Shown here piece after piece: positions 36,809 to 48,360 of a stretch of DNA of 64,000 bases (position 1 is the stretch's first letter; each line of letters begins with the position of its first letter). The notes beneath the pieces are model-generated. The model did not search any database, was not told the DNA's origin, and was given only the letters and a program-made list of their open reading frames with translations. Both the position numbers and the translations under genes were made by a program. The DNA is from Microvelia longipes. Lineage: Eukaryota > Arthropoda > Insecta > Hemiptera > Veliidae. The stretch is from NCBI GenBank assembly GCA_018340805.1, contig JACMZG010001914.1, forward strand, positions 27,976,127 through 28,040,126, in the 5' to 3' direction.

Positions 36809-37239
36809 CTTTATTATAAGAAACTCGTCGTTTGGTGAATTATGCAAAAAGTCTTCAACTTGGTTCTTAGTAAAAACATTCGCTTTCTTTGCAACATAAC
36901 CTTCGTTTTTTTCTTTTTAATAACGCTATTAGTGATGCATAGCTTTTTATATTAAAATTTTCTCTCACAAGCAAAGATGATTTGATCATTGAATGCAGTG
37001 ACCGCAGACTTGACGCTTGTTTTGTTTTTCATTCATTATTAAAATAAAAAAGCAATGCATTTTCACTTACTTGTTGTCAATTATGATCATGACACCAACT
37101 GTTAAAATTTTTACATGCTTTGTCATATATATAACTTCGTTGGTAACAAGTTTTCTTTTACCAAGTTCGCTTCAATAGCAAAGTCAGGAGGTGTATTGTT
37201 AAAAAGTTCGTCAATATCGCACACAATATTATCTGACAT
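36809..37239 (-). pseudogene. Crypton-like tyrosine-recombinase N-terminal fragment, broken
   Basis: The minus strand from ATG at 37239 reads MSDNIVCDIDELFN ... NLVKENLLPTK. After a frameshift come YDKACKNFNSWCHDHN, a stop, SENALLFYF, then LHSMIKSSLLVRENFNIKSY, and NEGYVAKKANVFTKNQVEDF with NDEFLIIK. A 5' splice-like GTAAGA follows at 36808. The pattern of a short W..W domain, SEN-LL-YF, S-L-S-MI-S-L, GY--KK--V-T---V--FL matches the core-binding half of tyrosine recombinases of the Crypton and related metazoan (KIAA1958/ZMYM-associated) group as I remember it. The catalytic R-H-R-Y half is absent. At least two frameshifts and two stops make it dead. Assignment is by motif recall only. Confidence 0.55.
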
Positions 37240-37662
37240 AATTGAAATATTAGAGTAGAATATTAGAGCAGTTATAAGTAATATTTTAATCTAATATAAA
37301 AGTTTAAGACAGGTTAAACAGTTAAAGCTAAGGTTTTAAACTAAAAAAACTTTGATTTAATGATATTTTGTCGAAACAAAAACAATGAGTATGCAAATCT
37401 TAATGTGATTTTAAAAAATCAGGATAGCCAACTTAATTTTTTTTACTTTTAAATAAAGAACTAGTTTTTGTTTTTTAAATGATTTATTCTTATATTATTA
37501 TTAGCATTACACTAGTTCTACTTATAATAATTGTTAATGTTATATTCTTTTTTTATACATCTTATTCTTGTATATCTTCTTATTTATAGGTATCTTAGTT
37601 TTCAAATAAAATAATTATATACTGCTCAGTTTGTCGATTATTAAGTTAAGTTGGCAACTGTT

Positions 37663-37718
37663 ACTTTTCACTCCCAAGGGAGTAAAAAGTACTTTTTACT
37701 CCCTTGGGAGTGAAAAGT
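37663..37718. repeat. Perfect 56-bp palindrome without spacer
   Basis: The 28 bases 37663-37690 are followed directly by their exact reverse complement 37691-37718. Core words ACTCCC and GGGAGT are those of the nearby fold-back (36486-36714), so the two are related. Confidence 0.97.
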
Positions 37719-37781
37719 GATTCTTTACTCTCTTAAATCTAGTCTATAAATTTCGTATTATATACCGTCTGGAGATAAAAT

Positions 37782-37839
37782 ATATTATTTCTAAACAGGA
37801 AGGTGGTCATCTATTCGCCACGAGGAGTGCTGAAGACCA
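37782..37839. other. Short spacer before the LINE 3' end
   Basis: No feature is recognised. Confidence 0.4.
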
Positions 37840-38400
37840 CGTTCATATTACAGTTCAGCCACAAATTCATATTCAGCTAAATGGCAACACTGTTTTAACA
37901 GTATAACCACAAATCATCAACAAATCACATCAGTCCCTAAATTTTAATTGGATAAGGTGTTTTCGTAAAATACCCACTTCAATAATTGAACTTCCACCCA
38001 AAACTTTCAAAAAAAGAATTAAAACATTGTTGCTTGAGAAAGCCTACTATAATGTTAACGAGTTTTTAGTTGATTAATTAGCATTCCCACCTTAATGTTT
38101 AGTGTTTGTCATGTAATGTTATGTTTTTTTAGATTTAATCAAGTTTCCTATTCAATTTATGCTGCCAATGTTAATTTTCATGCAGTCTGTTAATTAATTT
38201 ACAATCAAATTTGTTTTTCTTTTTTTTCATTTTAATTAAATGTTAATCTACTTATAAAACATCATAGATGTGTTGTTTTAGCATAAAATTTAGCATAAAC
38301 AAATCTTTTAAATAATGTTGTACATAGCCAAATTTGGAATGATGGCTATTATTTTGAATAATCTAAATAATTAAATAAATTCTTTATTCCATTAAATTAC
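37840..38400 (+). mobile_element. LINE 3' end: C-terminal ORF2 and 3' UTR
   Basis: The end of a coding segment reads ELPPKTFKKRIKTLLLEKAY then YNVNEFLVD and a stop near 38075. A pyrimidine-rich 3' UTR shared with 60220-60725 follows (TTAGTGTTT.TCATGTAATG, TTACAATC.A.TTTGTTTTTC), and the end is A-rich near 38385. The Y-Y-N-V-NEFL tail is typical of C-termini of CR1/Jockey-type ORF2. A 5'-truncated copy, which is normal for LINEs; it differs in sequence from the relic at 1548-2790. Confidence 0.75.
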
Positions 38401-38929
38401 CAAGCTAACAATAGGTTGCGTCCAAAAAAAGAGTGAAATAACAAAACTATGGGATAAATATGCGTATTTTCTTTGAAAAATTCTAATTTGTAGCAATACT
38501 GTTTGCAACTTAAATTGCTCTCCTTCTTAATAACTAGAGCTTTAAATGAAAGCCAATAATTCTGTAGAATGCCAATTTTCGAATGACGGGCAAGAGAATA
38601 GTTTTATATAGCCTATGGGAAATGAACTAACATGATGTGGAGGACAACTATAAAAAGAATAATTCAAAAAATTCTTAATCAATAAGTAAAAGAATAAAAA
38701 CAAACAAATTTGTCACGAAGAAGATATTACGTTGTAAAACATTATTTCATAGTTTCATATTGTTTAAAGAGGCAATGGTGGTATATTTGTAGCGGAACTA
38801 CAGGATTTACTAACAAACATACAAATAGACCAAGTCAAGTCGTGATCAAATATTTAAAGGGACTAGTAAAAAAAAGACCTTATCTACTCGTTTAGCGTTA
38901 AAACGAATGCTCTGAAAGAAATACCTCTC
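38401..38929. other. AT-rich DNA, no gene recognised
   Basis: No feature is recognised. Confidence 0.4.
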
Positions 38930-39180
38930 CTGGGAGCGGTACAAGGCTTACGTGTACCCAGTAATAAACGGGGTTCTGGTGTAGTAATAGGTAGAGCACG
39001 TGCTCCTGCCATCCAGACAGTCCGAGTTCGATCCTGGTCAGGGCCTGAAGGATTTTCATGCGAGTGATGGAAATCCTTTCCCAAGCATTCGAAAGGGACT
39101 TTAAGCCTGTGGTTCCGAGCTTGTGCAATGTCAGGTACTCGTAAAAGATCCCTAACCCTAAAAAAACTAGGTTTAGGCAA
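38930..39180 (+). mobile_element. tRNA-derived SINE
   Basis: The head has an A box (TGTAGTAATAGGTAGAGCA, 38979-38999) and a B box (GAGTTCGATCC, 39023-39033) at tRNA-like spacing. A non-tRNA body follows, ending ATCCCTAACCCTAAAAAAAC. Stem pairing is too poor for a functional tRNA. The last words AAACTAGGTTTAGGCAAA recur at 39559-39577. Open frames across it are shadows. Confidence 0.8.
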
Positions 39181-39243
39181 ACATAATTATAGCTCTGTTT
39201 ATTCTAAATTTTAGCTGACTCAGAAAGATTATTGACCAAGGCA

Positions 39244-39360
<117 letters not shown>

Positions 39361-40707
39361 CAAATATTTAACATTTTTAAAGGAAACGCGCATATATATC
39401 CTATAGATTAAACAATGCATGTTATAGTATTATTCGCACGCATTTAAAGCTAATTTTTAGCATATTTTCTTTTAAAAAATGGGAAAAATGAAATAACACG
39501 TTCTGTCATACTGGAAATTAAAGAAAGAAAGCACGCTTTCAATAAAAATTCTAACAAATGAAACTAGGTTTAGGCAAAATATAGGATCCTCTATAGTAGT
39601 TAATATTAAAAATAAATATATTTCTGCCTTATGGTTTCGAGAGCAGGAAAGCCTGGTCTGGCAGTGGGACACGTGTTGTTTCTAGTGAAAGCTATAGAAA
39701 CTTATCGTTATAAAGCCACGGCTCTTCTGTGGATTAGAACCAAAATGCCTGCACTAGGACTCAGAAGGAACACTAACTTCTATCCAAGGGAGTTAGCCAA
39801 AAGGGCCCAACAATGTAGCCACTTGCTTGGTGATCCATCACATCTCCCTAATTACGATCACACCCAGTTATATATAGAGTTTTATATAGTTATATAGATA
39901 TCATTTAATCACGCTCATCGGGTTTGGACTCAAGAGACCGCTTCGCGGACCCACTTTATTATTGGTTGTTATATTATTTACATAAAGACGCTAGAAAGTG
40001 ATTATCTTTATATAAATCACTCTCCATGACTTTATTCAGATTATTTGACGCAAACTAATTTTTGTACTTCATTTCAAAAATATAGCGACCCTAGACGCAT
40101 TTAACAAATCTAAATGATGCAAGCAATAACTTCTTTGAAATTCTGATATGCGATAAATAAAATTAAATTTTCGCGTAAGTATTAAGATGTGTGACATCAC
40201 AAACTTACTAGGTAAAAATAATCAAGTAAAAACAAAATAAGATAAGAAGATTAATGATCCTAGTTTATTAAGTGATGATCTATCCAATTTTTTGTCTCTA
40301 AGTAGTGTTTGAACTCTATCGAATCAAAATATAACCTTCCACAACAATACTGCGGGGAAGCAAAAGCTGTAACTATTTAAAACGGCAATTATTTTAACGA
40401 GTTCTTAACGTAAGAAGAACTAAGTACACAATTGTATCTACTTGAAAATATCTAGTGCCGTTTTATAAGAAATTTTACTTTAGAAAATTATTTAAGATTA
40501 TGTGTTATACACGGAGGCCTTCTGGCCCTTTTAGCGAATTTTTATTAGAAAATGACGCTAGTGATGTTTTAAAATTTCTTATGACGAAATTTTATACATC
40601 AGATCTAATTCTTCCAAACCGTTGATCTATATTATTAGAGGTGGCATAGCCTATCTAAAACAAATCATTTTTAGGGCTCTCAGGAGCGGCTCTGTGTAAC
40701 CTCATTG
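39361..40707. other. AT-rich DNA, no gene recognised
   Basis: An 88-codon frame at 39631-39897 lies in a slightly GC-richer stretch following AAACTAGGTTTAGGCAAA; no domain is recognised and it may be SINE-related. The rest holds nothing recognised. Confidence 0.35.
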
Positions 40708-40726
40708 TAATATATATGTATATATA

Positions 40727-40818
<92 letters not shown>

Positions 40819-40835
40819 CTACATATACATATATC
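40708..40835. repeat. (TA)n microsatellite
   Basis: TA dinucleotides with TATTATA breaks. Confidence 0.95.
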
Positions 40836-41912
40836 ATAATAATAACTGTTTAGTTCAATAATCTATTCTTGTATATCTTTTTGGTTTATGCTTTATATGT
40901 AGGACATTAACACTTCTCCTTGTTATTCAATATGCCTTGCATTTTATTGGAAAAGCGCGAGAAAATGTTGAAAACGACAAAAACCGAGTGTTCGTTGTGC
41001 AGATCTGATTTGGCAAAAGAACCCGGGCCCACACCAAAATTATAATCAATCACATACTCGCATCACATGTATGACAAAAAAATAAAATTTTTACACACTT
41101 ATAAAAAATTTGTTTGGTGCCTCAGCAGGCCTCAGGTTTATTCTTTAATAGAAGGTTTGTTCGGCACGTTATTCCAGTGTAAACTAAAGTAACTTGAAGT
41201 AAAACATATGTTCGAGCACGTCTTCGATTCTCTTAACTGCCCTAAACTTTACTACATTGTGTTTCGTGACGAATCTTGGACAAGAAGAATCTTACTCTAA
41301 ACTGCACTTTTTACTCCTCTTAAAAGACCGAGTAAAGTAGAGTAAAATAAAGTTCTGGCAAGCAATCACTCTTATCCCATGTATAATTTATGAGTTATCA
41401 ATTTATATTAACAATATTAAATAATTCTATAACTATTTATGCTATTTTAAATGAATAAAACGAAATGTTAAAGGGGATTTTTATGTTTTAAAATGTTTTG
41501 TGCACGTAATAAATAACTATTATTAATACGTAAATAATTAGCGTGACTATACGTAATAATAAACTATCAGTGATACATTGTCAAGTGCTTGTTGTTCACC
41601 TTACTTTTCTTTCAAATTATGAAATTATTACGCGGAATTTGAGCAAATAGCTATTGCTTCATGAATATGTACTATCTTTAATAAAAGAATCAAATGATCT
41701 CTTGTTGTAGTGATCTATGAACGATGATATAAAAACGTCAAATATCATCTATGAAAGATGATATTAGAAGTTCTTACATCATCTGAAACCGGAGCCACTA
41801 GTCTCAAAAGAAAGCTGATATATGTACGTACTTAATTTAAACAAAAATAATTTAAAACTAGCTGCCCTGTTTTTTTTTACAAAAAGAAGCGCAGATTAAT
41901 AAAATAATATAG
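40836..41912. other. AT-rich DNA, no gene recognised
   Basis: No feature is recognised. Confidence 0.4.
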
Positions 41913-43169
41913 AGTGGCACGTTTCACGAAAGTACAAGTCTTGTATACTAAAAAGCTTACAAGTTTACTAATAATTGTAAGAAATTTGTTTCGCTAATTT
42001 ATAAGTGTAGACTAGTAATTATTAGCGATTTTCATACAATGTTTTAAAAAAAAACACTACTAGGTTACAATTTTTTTCCTAAATCTCCTAGGAAACGAGA
42101 ATATTTGTGTCAAACTCCAATCAAAGTTGATTATCTCCCCCAAAAATCTTACAAACTATTGTTCAAAACTAAAAAAACTAAAGTGTCAAAATTAAGCGTT
42201 TCACGAATATCATTACAATTTATTGTAACCTTAGAATATGTATATATAAAAGGAGCACTAATGATAACACGAAAGCCGGCACACTAGTGGTTTAAGTAAT
42301 GCTGCCAACCTGACAAAATAAAATGATTTTTTAGCGAAGTTGGCAATATTTCCGGTTGCTGAATTATTGGGTTCTATTATTAATTAATTATGGATTATTA
42401 ATAAAAAAATAATAAAAATATAGGTGCATTACAATATTTTAAATTATATTTTAAGCATTTTAAATTATATTTTAACGTTTTTAATTAAAATTATGTTAAA
42501 AGTAGTCCTCGTCAACTACATGTATAATCTCGTATTCCCCTACCATTTTGCTAAGATCGATTTTATTAAGTACTTAGCAAGGTTTTTAAGTTATTTTATT
42601 TTTTACTTAAGATCTTTTTTCATTAGTGAATATTTATAACACATTTATAAAATAATGTTTTGTTGTTAGAGTTGTGCCCTTACTTAAGACCACTAGTAAA
42701 CCAGCTTTCGTGTTGTAGAATTGCATTGTGTTTACGGTCCTATGTTTCTTCTATATTAGTATTATTCTAAGATTGTAAACTACAAGAGTTTTTGTAAACA
42801 ATATGTCAAAATATTATTAAAACCAGTTTCATTCATGTGAGTAAATTATTTCTAAAATGCGAGGAGTAATATTTATAAAAAACGTTTTGCAAACTCATAT
42901 TGGGCACTAGATTACTTATAAACTAAAAGTTTGTGATAAAAACTAAGTTTTCATTAATAAAATGAACTTGTAAGTCAGTCTACCTAAGTTCGGACATGGG
43001 TGGAAATTTTACAAGTGAATACAAGGAATTGCCATATACAAGAAAATTTCTATTGTTTATTAAATAGAAAAATGCTACAAATCTACAAGTGTATCCTTGG
43101 TAACTAATGTAAATTTGTCATTTGAAGTTGTTTTTTACAATTTTTGTAACAATTGTGAAACGGGCCCAC
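41913..43169. mobile_element. Possible TIR element containing a second element
   Basis: The left end AGTGGCACGTTTCACGAA resembles the complement of the right end, AGTGGGCCCGTTTCACAA. Such CCCGTTTCAC-type ends are common on animal DNA transposons. The interior has only short frames and is interrupted by the element at 42265-42715. Boundaries are approximate. Confidence 0.5.
42265..42715. mobile_element. MITE-like element with about 40-bp TIRs
   Basis: Arms 42265-42304 and 42676-42715 are inverted copies (ACACGAAAGC, ACTAGTGGT, TTAAGTAA shared, with a few mismatches). It has no coding capacity and is nested in the larger inverted structure. Confidence 0.7.
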
Positions 43170-43823
43170 TTCCTTAAATTCAAAGTAACAATTTTATAAT
43201 ATGAACGACAAGTAAGGTAAACAAAACTTGATTTTTTTACTGACATTCAAAAAACATTTTAGATCCCGTAAAATATCAACATTTTCAAACAAAGCAACGC
43301 AAAACGCAATTAAACTATAAATTGAAGAAAAACTGTTGTATATTGTAAATTATTATTATTTATTTTGTTCTACGTTATTTCTAGGAAGATTAGATAACCC
43401 AGGAAGGTTATTTACACTTTTAATCCTTTTTCTGTTCGCGCACACATCTAATTCAGAGTTTACTCTACTTTACCCAAGTTTACTCTAAAATGAAAATATG
43501 AGTGTAAAGAAGAATATTGCAGAGTGCAGTAGTGTACTCCATTTAATGTGCCGAACAAACCTAGTTAAACTGTCTTGTTCTCCCACAGAACGTCTTATTG
43601 TTGATAAATTCCCATTTCTAAGTTTAATTTTTACACACACTCATGTTTGCGAGGACAAAGGATATATTTTACTTGCAATGAAAAGGCGAGATTAACAAAG
43701 CTTGGCCACCTCCCGGTGGCCGAACTGGGAGGCAACAAAAAGAACCTGCGTACTCTTGTGCCCTTATGTATAAATAAGAACATGTAATTTAAAAAAATTA
43801 GACATTTGGATTAATAAATAAGA
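43170..43823. other. AT-rich DNA, no gene recognised
   Basis: A small GC-rich palindromic patch (GCCACCTCCCGGTGGC) lies near 43705-43720. Nothing coding is recognised. Confidence 0.4.
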
Positions 43824-44033
43824 TTTTAAGTGCTACAATCAGTTCAGATTGTAGACCATAAACTGAAGACCAAAGCATTTTAAGTGCTACAGTCAGTTCA
43901 GACTGTAGACCATAAACTGAAGACTGAAGTATTTTAAGTGCTACAGTCAGTTCAGACTGTAGACCATAAACTGAAAACTTAAGTATTTTAAGTGCTACAG
44001 TCAGTTCAGACTGTAGACCATAAACTGAAAACA
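43824..44033. repeat. 54-bp hairpin minisatellite, 4 copies
   Basis: Units start at 43824, 43878, 43932 and 43986, exactly 54 bases apart. Each holds an 8-bp perfect stem CTACAGTC / GACTGTAG with loop AGTTCA. In the first unit both arms differ (CTACAATC / GATTGTAG) and still pair. The minus-strand frame is open only because 54 is a multiple of three. Confidence 0.95.
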
Positions 44034-44829
44034 AACAAGAAATGGATTGTTTATAAGGAAGCAAGTAGTAGAGTCTGCTTTCTTGAATTTAAATTAGAAC
44101 TTAAATTTGGAATAAAAGTGTCTTTTTCACTTTTTGCTCAGAACCGGATGTGTTTTCCAATAGTGGAATTAACCTTAATCTCATATAATCGCTTAGATTA
44201 TAATCTTAGGCAAAATTTTAATCTAGGCTTTTAAGTAGAAACCTGCATTTGGAATGGTTATAAAATTGTTTATATTTTAATTAAATGTTAATCTACTTAT
44301 AAAACATCCACACATCTATTAAACTATAATTTAACCGGAGTAATTAATATTTTCATCCAATTAAAACATAAAAATGAATATTTAATAAATAAAATTAATT
44401 AATAAACTACAATCTCGCAAAAGTTATGACGAATTAATTGATTTAAATTTTCCAAGCTGTTGTTATTTAAAGTCTATTACATGCGCCTGCAAGGCTGATC
44501 GATGTTAGCCATCTAGAGCAGCATAAGATCATACAAATTACAAGCGGATATTTATTACGAGTAATTATGCCTAAAGGGGCCACAATTATGTATCATTTAC
44601 TAACTTCACTTAGACACCTTAAGGCGATAACTGATGTGATAAAATTGCGGTTTATTAGACTTTAATTTACTAAGAAATCAACGAATGTATTACAAACATC
44701 TGTTAGATGGTAAAGATTGAAATTCCGGCATGTGGTCTGCAAGGTGAGCGAATTCTCTTTGAAATGCTTGCTTCCTTACTCAACTTTCCATATGTTGCTC
44801 TTAAATGTTAAAAGAAGACCTACATTAAA
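44034..44829. other. AT-rich DNA with a LINE 3' UTR scrap
   Basis: 44276-44309 repeats 38231-38262 (TTAATTAAATGTTAATCTAC and TTATAAAACATC), so it is a fragment of that LINE end. Nothing else is recognised. Confidence 0.5.
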
Positions 44830-45385
44830 AAAATCGTGTACAGTGTACCTTGGATCTTTTCCTCATTACATCGGATTCGCGTATTATTCGCGTCAAATCA
44901 GTATACTTATAAAGGTAAAGGAATATTCTGTGCGAAATTTCGACTCAATTAAACTATTTTACACATTTTTTAAACGTACACAAGCGATTCAATAAAAATT
45001 GAAACTTGGCACATATGTTATATGGCCAAATTATATATGGCCAAATGTGTGCCAAACCTCGAATTGATCACATTTTTCCGAGTTTTATGATTTTTCGAAG
45101 TTTCTGCAGAATCATTTTTGCGGGTTAATGACGTTATAAAAATATTTTCCGGATAGCACAACTACACCTATAGACTGATTTTTATTAAGTTTTAAGTCTC
45201 TAGCATAAATACGCTGTGAGCTACGATGATAACACACACAGACACATACAGAGAGACAACTTTGTGAAAACCACTTAAGAGGCCTTAAGAACCTCTAGGA
45301 CGAATAATTCAGGTGTCATCCCGGTTTCGGATTTTTTCATTCACAATACTTTTCCTATATACATACGGTATATAGGAAAAGTAAA
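44830..45385 (-). mobile_element. Composite 5S-end/family A repeat
   Basis: It begins with the 5S-repeat terminal words on the minus strand (TCTTTTCCTCATTACATCGG then ATTCGC). It continues colinearly as family A (TTTTTTAAACGTACACAAGC, GCGGGTTAATGACGTTAT, TATTTTCCGGATAGCACAAC) and closes with ACTTTTCCTATATACATACG and TATATAGGAAAAGT. The 5S-like head is deleted. Confidence 0.8.
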
Positions 45386-47629
45386 CAATTAAACGAAGAA
45401 GAGTAAAAAATTAAGATGAGTCTCTCTTTAGTTAAATTATAAAAGTATGGCAACAGCCAAGCTATGCTGTAAAACTTTGCCAAAACAGAAAAGCAGGCAA
45501 TCAAAAAGCTGGCACAGGTTTTCGAATTAATAACTGACTCCACCTAAAAGGAAACTTATCATCCTTTTAATTTATTAAAATAAGTTTATTTTACATACGC
45601 ATGACAGGAATAGAAAGGAAATGTATCTTTTCTTGAATTAGCCAACGAAAAATTTTGCAAGATAATCTATGGTAGGTTAATTTGAATGCGGATTAAACCC
45701 ACAACATACTTATTTTAGAGAAATCTTAGTTTCTGAATTTTAAGAAGAACACAATACTTTTCCTACATATCTACGGTGGTAAATGGAGAAAAGTAAACAG
45801 TGATCTAATATTGATAATTTATATCTCGAATCACTATTAATTCCTTACTATTAAATATTATTAATTAAAGAACTTAAAAAACTTCTATAATATTATTAAT
45901 TATACTTTAAATTTTATAAATCTTCTATTGTCTTCATATAGGCATAACAACAATGCGCTGTAGTCATGTTTTTTTTGCAAAAAAACATAAAGATAGATTA
46001 GCTAAAGAATTGATGTCTTCTAAGAAATTAAAAAAAACTTACGTAAGATGATGAAACAAAGAATAAAAAAGATAAATAGATATAAAATAAACTAGATTAA
46101 CAAAATACGAAGGAGGACAGGTCTGGAGAATTAATCAATCTATTGCTCGTTAGAATTAGAAAAATGATAAATTAATAATACAAAGATAATATTGATGAAT
46201 ACAGCAACAATTTGGTGAGATAAAATAGCCGGATCGAGCCATGTTATGGTTATATTAAACATATTATCCCAGTATTAGATTCTTGCAGGTGAGGATACAA
46301 GGAGGGCGACCGCCCCCTCAAAACCTAATATCCAAAACTTGGGGAAAAATGAAAAAAAGAATAATCTTTTTTGTAAAGGCGGCGTCGGAAGAATTTTTAG
46401 CTAGTTTCCACCATTTTAATAAAAAAATCCAAGGAAAAAATAGATTTAAAAATAACAAAGTTTTATTTTTTGAAAAATATAAAAAAATGTTCTCACACAT
46501 TTTGTTCTTTATTAAAAACCTGCTCTTTCATATCATTATGACTGGACAAATTTAATAAATATAAGTCAAAATTGAGCATTCTAAATAAAATAAATGTAAT
46601 ATACTTCATTTACATATGGTGGGGCGCCAAAATTAAGTTGAATAATAGGTGCTCTATAATATGCAAAGTTTGACTCCAAATCGGCTTTATTCGATTTAGC
46701 GCCCAAAAAAAATTGAAAACGACACTCTAAATGTATTGTTTACCGGCCGTAATTTTAGTTTCCGGTTACTAGTACAAATTTGAATGAAACCCAAAATCAT
46801 GTACTTAATTGTAAGTAAAAGTGAGCCTACATCGTAATAAGATCAATACTAAATCAAAAAACAAAACAAAATCGACTTAAAAACTACAGTGAATCAAAAC
46901 ATTCCACATACCCAGCTTTGTAATGTTACATAAAGACAAAGTTTAACTGTCACTTTAAAATATGGTTTATAGACGAGAGATATCTATAGATATTCTCCAT
47001 GTTATTTATACCGAAATGTATAGAACTATAGTACTGAAGGGTTTTTGGAGAGAAATGATACAGTAAGAAATCCAAACGCAATAGATGATCGTTCTAACGT
47101 ATTAAAGAAAAGAATAGTACATTGCCCTGCATACAAACGTGAAGAGAAGAAGCTCGGAGCCACAAAAGAATCGAAATTAGTATGCTATAGCGTTGACGAG
47201 CGATGTAGGTAGTCAGGTGAGAAATCCGTAGAGTAGCTTCACAACCACGCCTATTACCATGTTGGCAACTTGGCTCTATCAAGTCTATTTACTAAGCAAC
47301 AACGACCATACTCCCATCATAACCGGTTCTGCGAGTAAATACACATAAAAATTGCCTCCTGTTGAGGCCTATGTATTTTACTATGCAATACCTAGACAAC
47401 TATATATTTAGAAAAACACATTTTATGTCTTATACCGCAAAAGCGCACAAATAAAACTCCAATCCGATTTTATTTCGATTAGAATTTCAAATACTTAGAC
47501 ATATTTTTAATTTGTAGAAAGTAAAAGCAATTAAATTTTTTAATCACTAGTATCCACTTTTAATACGAGCTCGATTTTTTTTCTCATCTCCTATTTGAGA
47601 GGTGGCATCTATACCTATACCAATCATAG
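45386..47629. other. AT-rich DNA with scattered repeat scraps
   Basis: 45743-45798 holds a lone family A 3' hairpin (ACTTTTCCTACATATCTACG ... GGAGAAAAGTAAAC). A 90-codon frame at 46283-46555 starts in a GC patch (GGAGGGCGACCGCCCCCTC) and reads VRIQGGRPPP then a Lys/Phe-rich tract; it looks like transposon debris. No gene is recognised. Confidence 0.45.
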
Positions 47630-48360
47630 AAACATTAATAAGATGCCGGGTAATCATTCCATTGATCATGAAGTCATATCATAAATAGTAATGATGACCA
47701 CTGCATGGAGTGATCACTAAGGCACATGTAGGAAGCAATTTAAGCCAGGATATCTGGCATACATATCATGAAGTATGCTATAACATATAATAAATAAGAT
47801 AGACACATCAGTGATGTAGACATCATCGATGTCACCATCTAAGTGTAAAAGATTTGTTATAAGTCTATTCCTTCATGCTGATATTGGACATCACCTGATG
47901 TCCTAACACGCCATTGTACGAAGCAATCTTCAGGAATTTGGACATCATGCATTCCTACATCACTGTAGAACACTTCATAGAGATATGGTAATTCATCATA
48001 TATTCCTAGCTATCATAGTATGGAATAGCATCTTTTAGCGATACTTGGACCATCAGAGTCGCTACATCATTGTAACCGAAACCAGCATACATTCATGGAG
48101 ATAGATTAATGGAAACATATCATGTATTGCCTCTATTACAACATGAAGGAAGCACACTACTTGCGGTGATTATTTTGACCATAAATATAGAAACCTATCA
48201 TCCTTATGTGTAACATGAAGCACTTATCATAGATACTGAAGCACACATTCAATATGATTGTCTCTATCTTTACATACTGTCAATTCTCATAAATGTAGGA
48301 AGCATCTTTAGGAATAATGGACATCAAATAAGAGTCTCTATACATCATGAAAAAAACAAT
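47630..48360. repeat. Possible ancient degenerate tandem repeat
   Basis: Words such as GGACATCA, TACATCATGAAG, GGAAGCAATCTTCAGGAAT and CTACATCA(C/T)TGTA recur irregularly, more than ten times in total. No clean period is visible by eye. Confidence 0.35.

Larger units (their letters stand above)
36718..37781. mobile_element. Possible DNA element with 16-bp perfect TIRs
   Basis: ATTTTATCTCCAGACG (36718-36733) is repeated in perfect inverted form at 37766-37781. It encloses the Crypton-like recombinase fragment and a 56-bp palindrome. Classical Cryptons lack TIRs, so the TIRs may belong to another element or result from a rearrangement. No clear target-site duplication is seen. Confidence 0.5.

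Noticed and set aside
37015..37045. Splice donor (GTAAGT) within the recombinase fragment on the minus strand
   Set aside because: The homologous text SENALLFYF reads straight through it, so it is probably coding sequence that resembles a donor.
38979..39033. Second tRNA gene
   Set aside because: A and B boxes are good but the acceptor and anticodon stems do not pair; a SINE head fits better.
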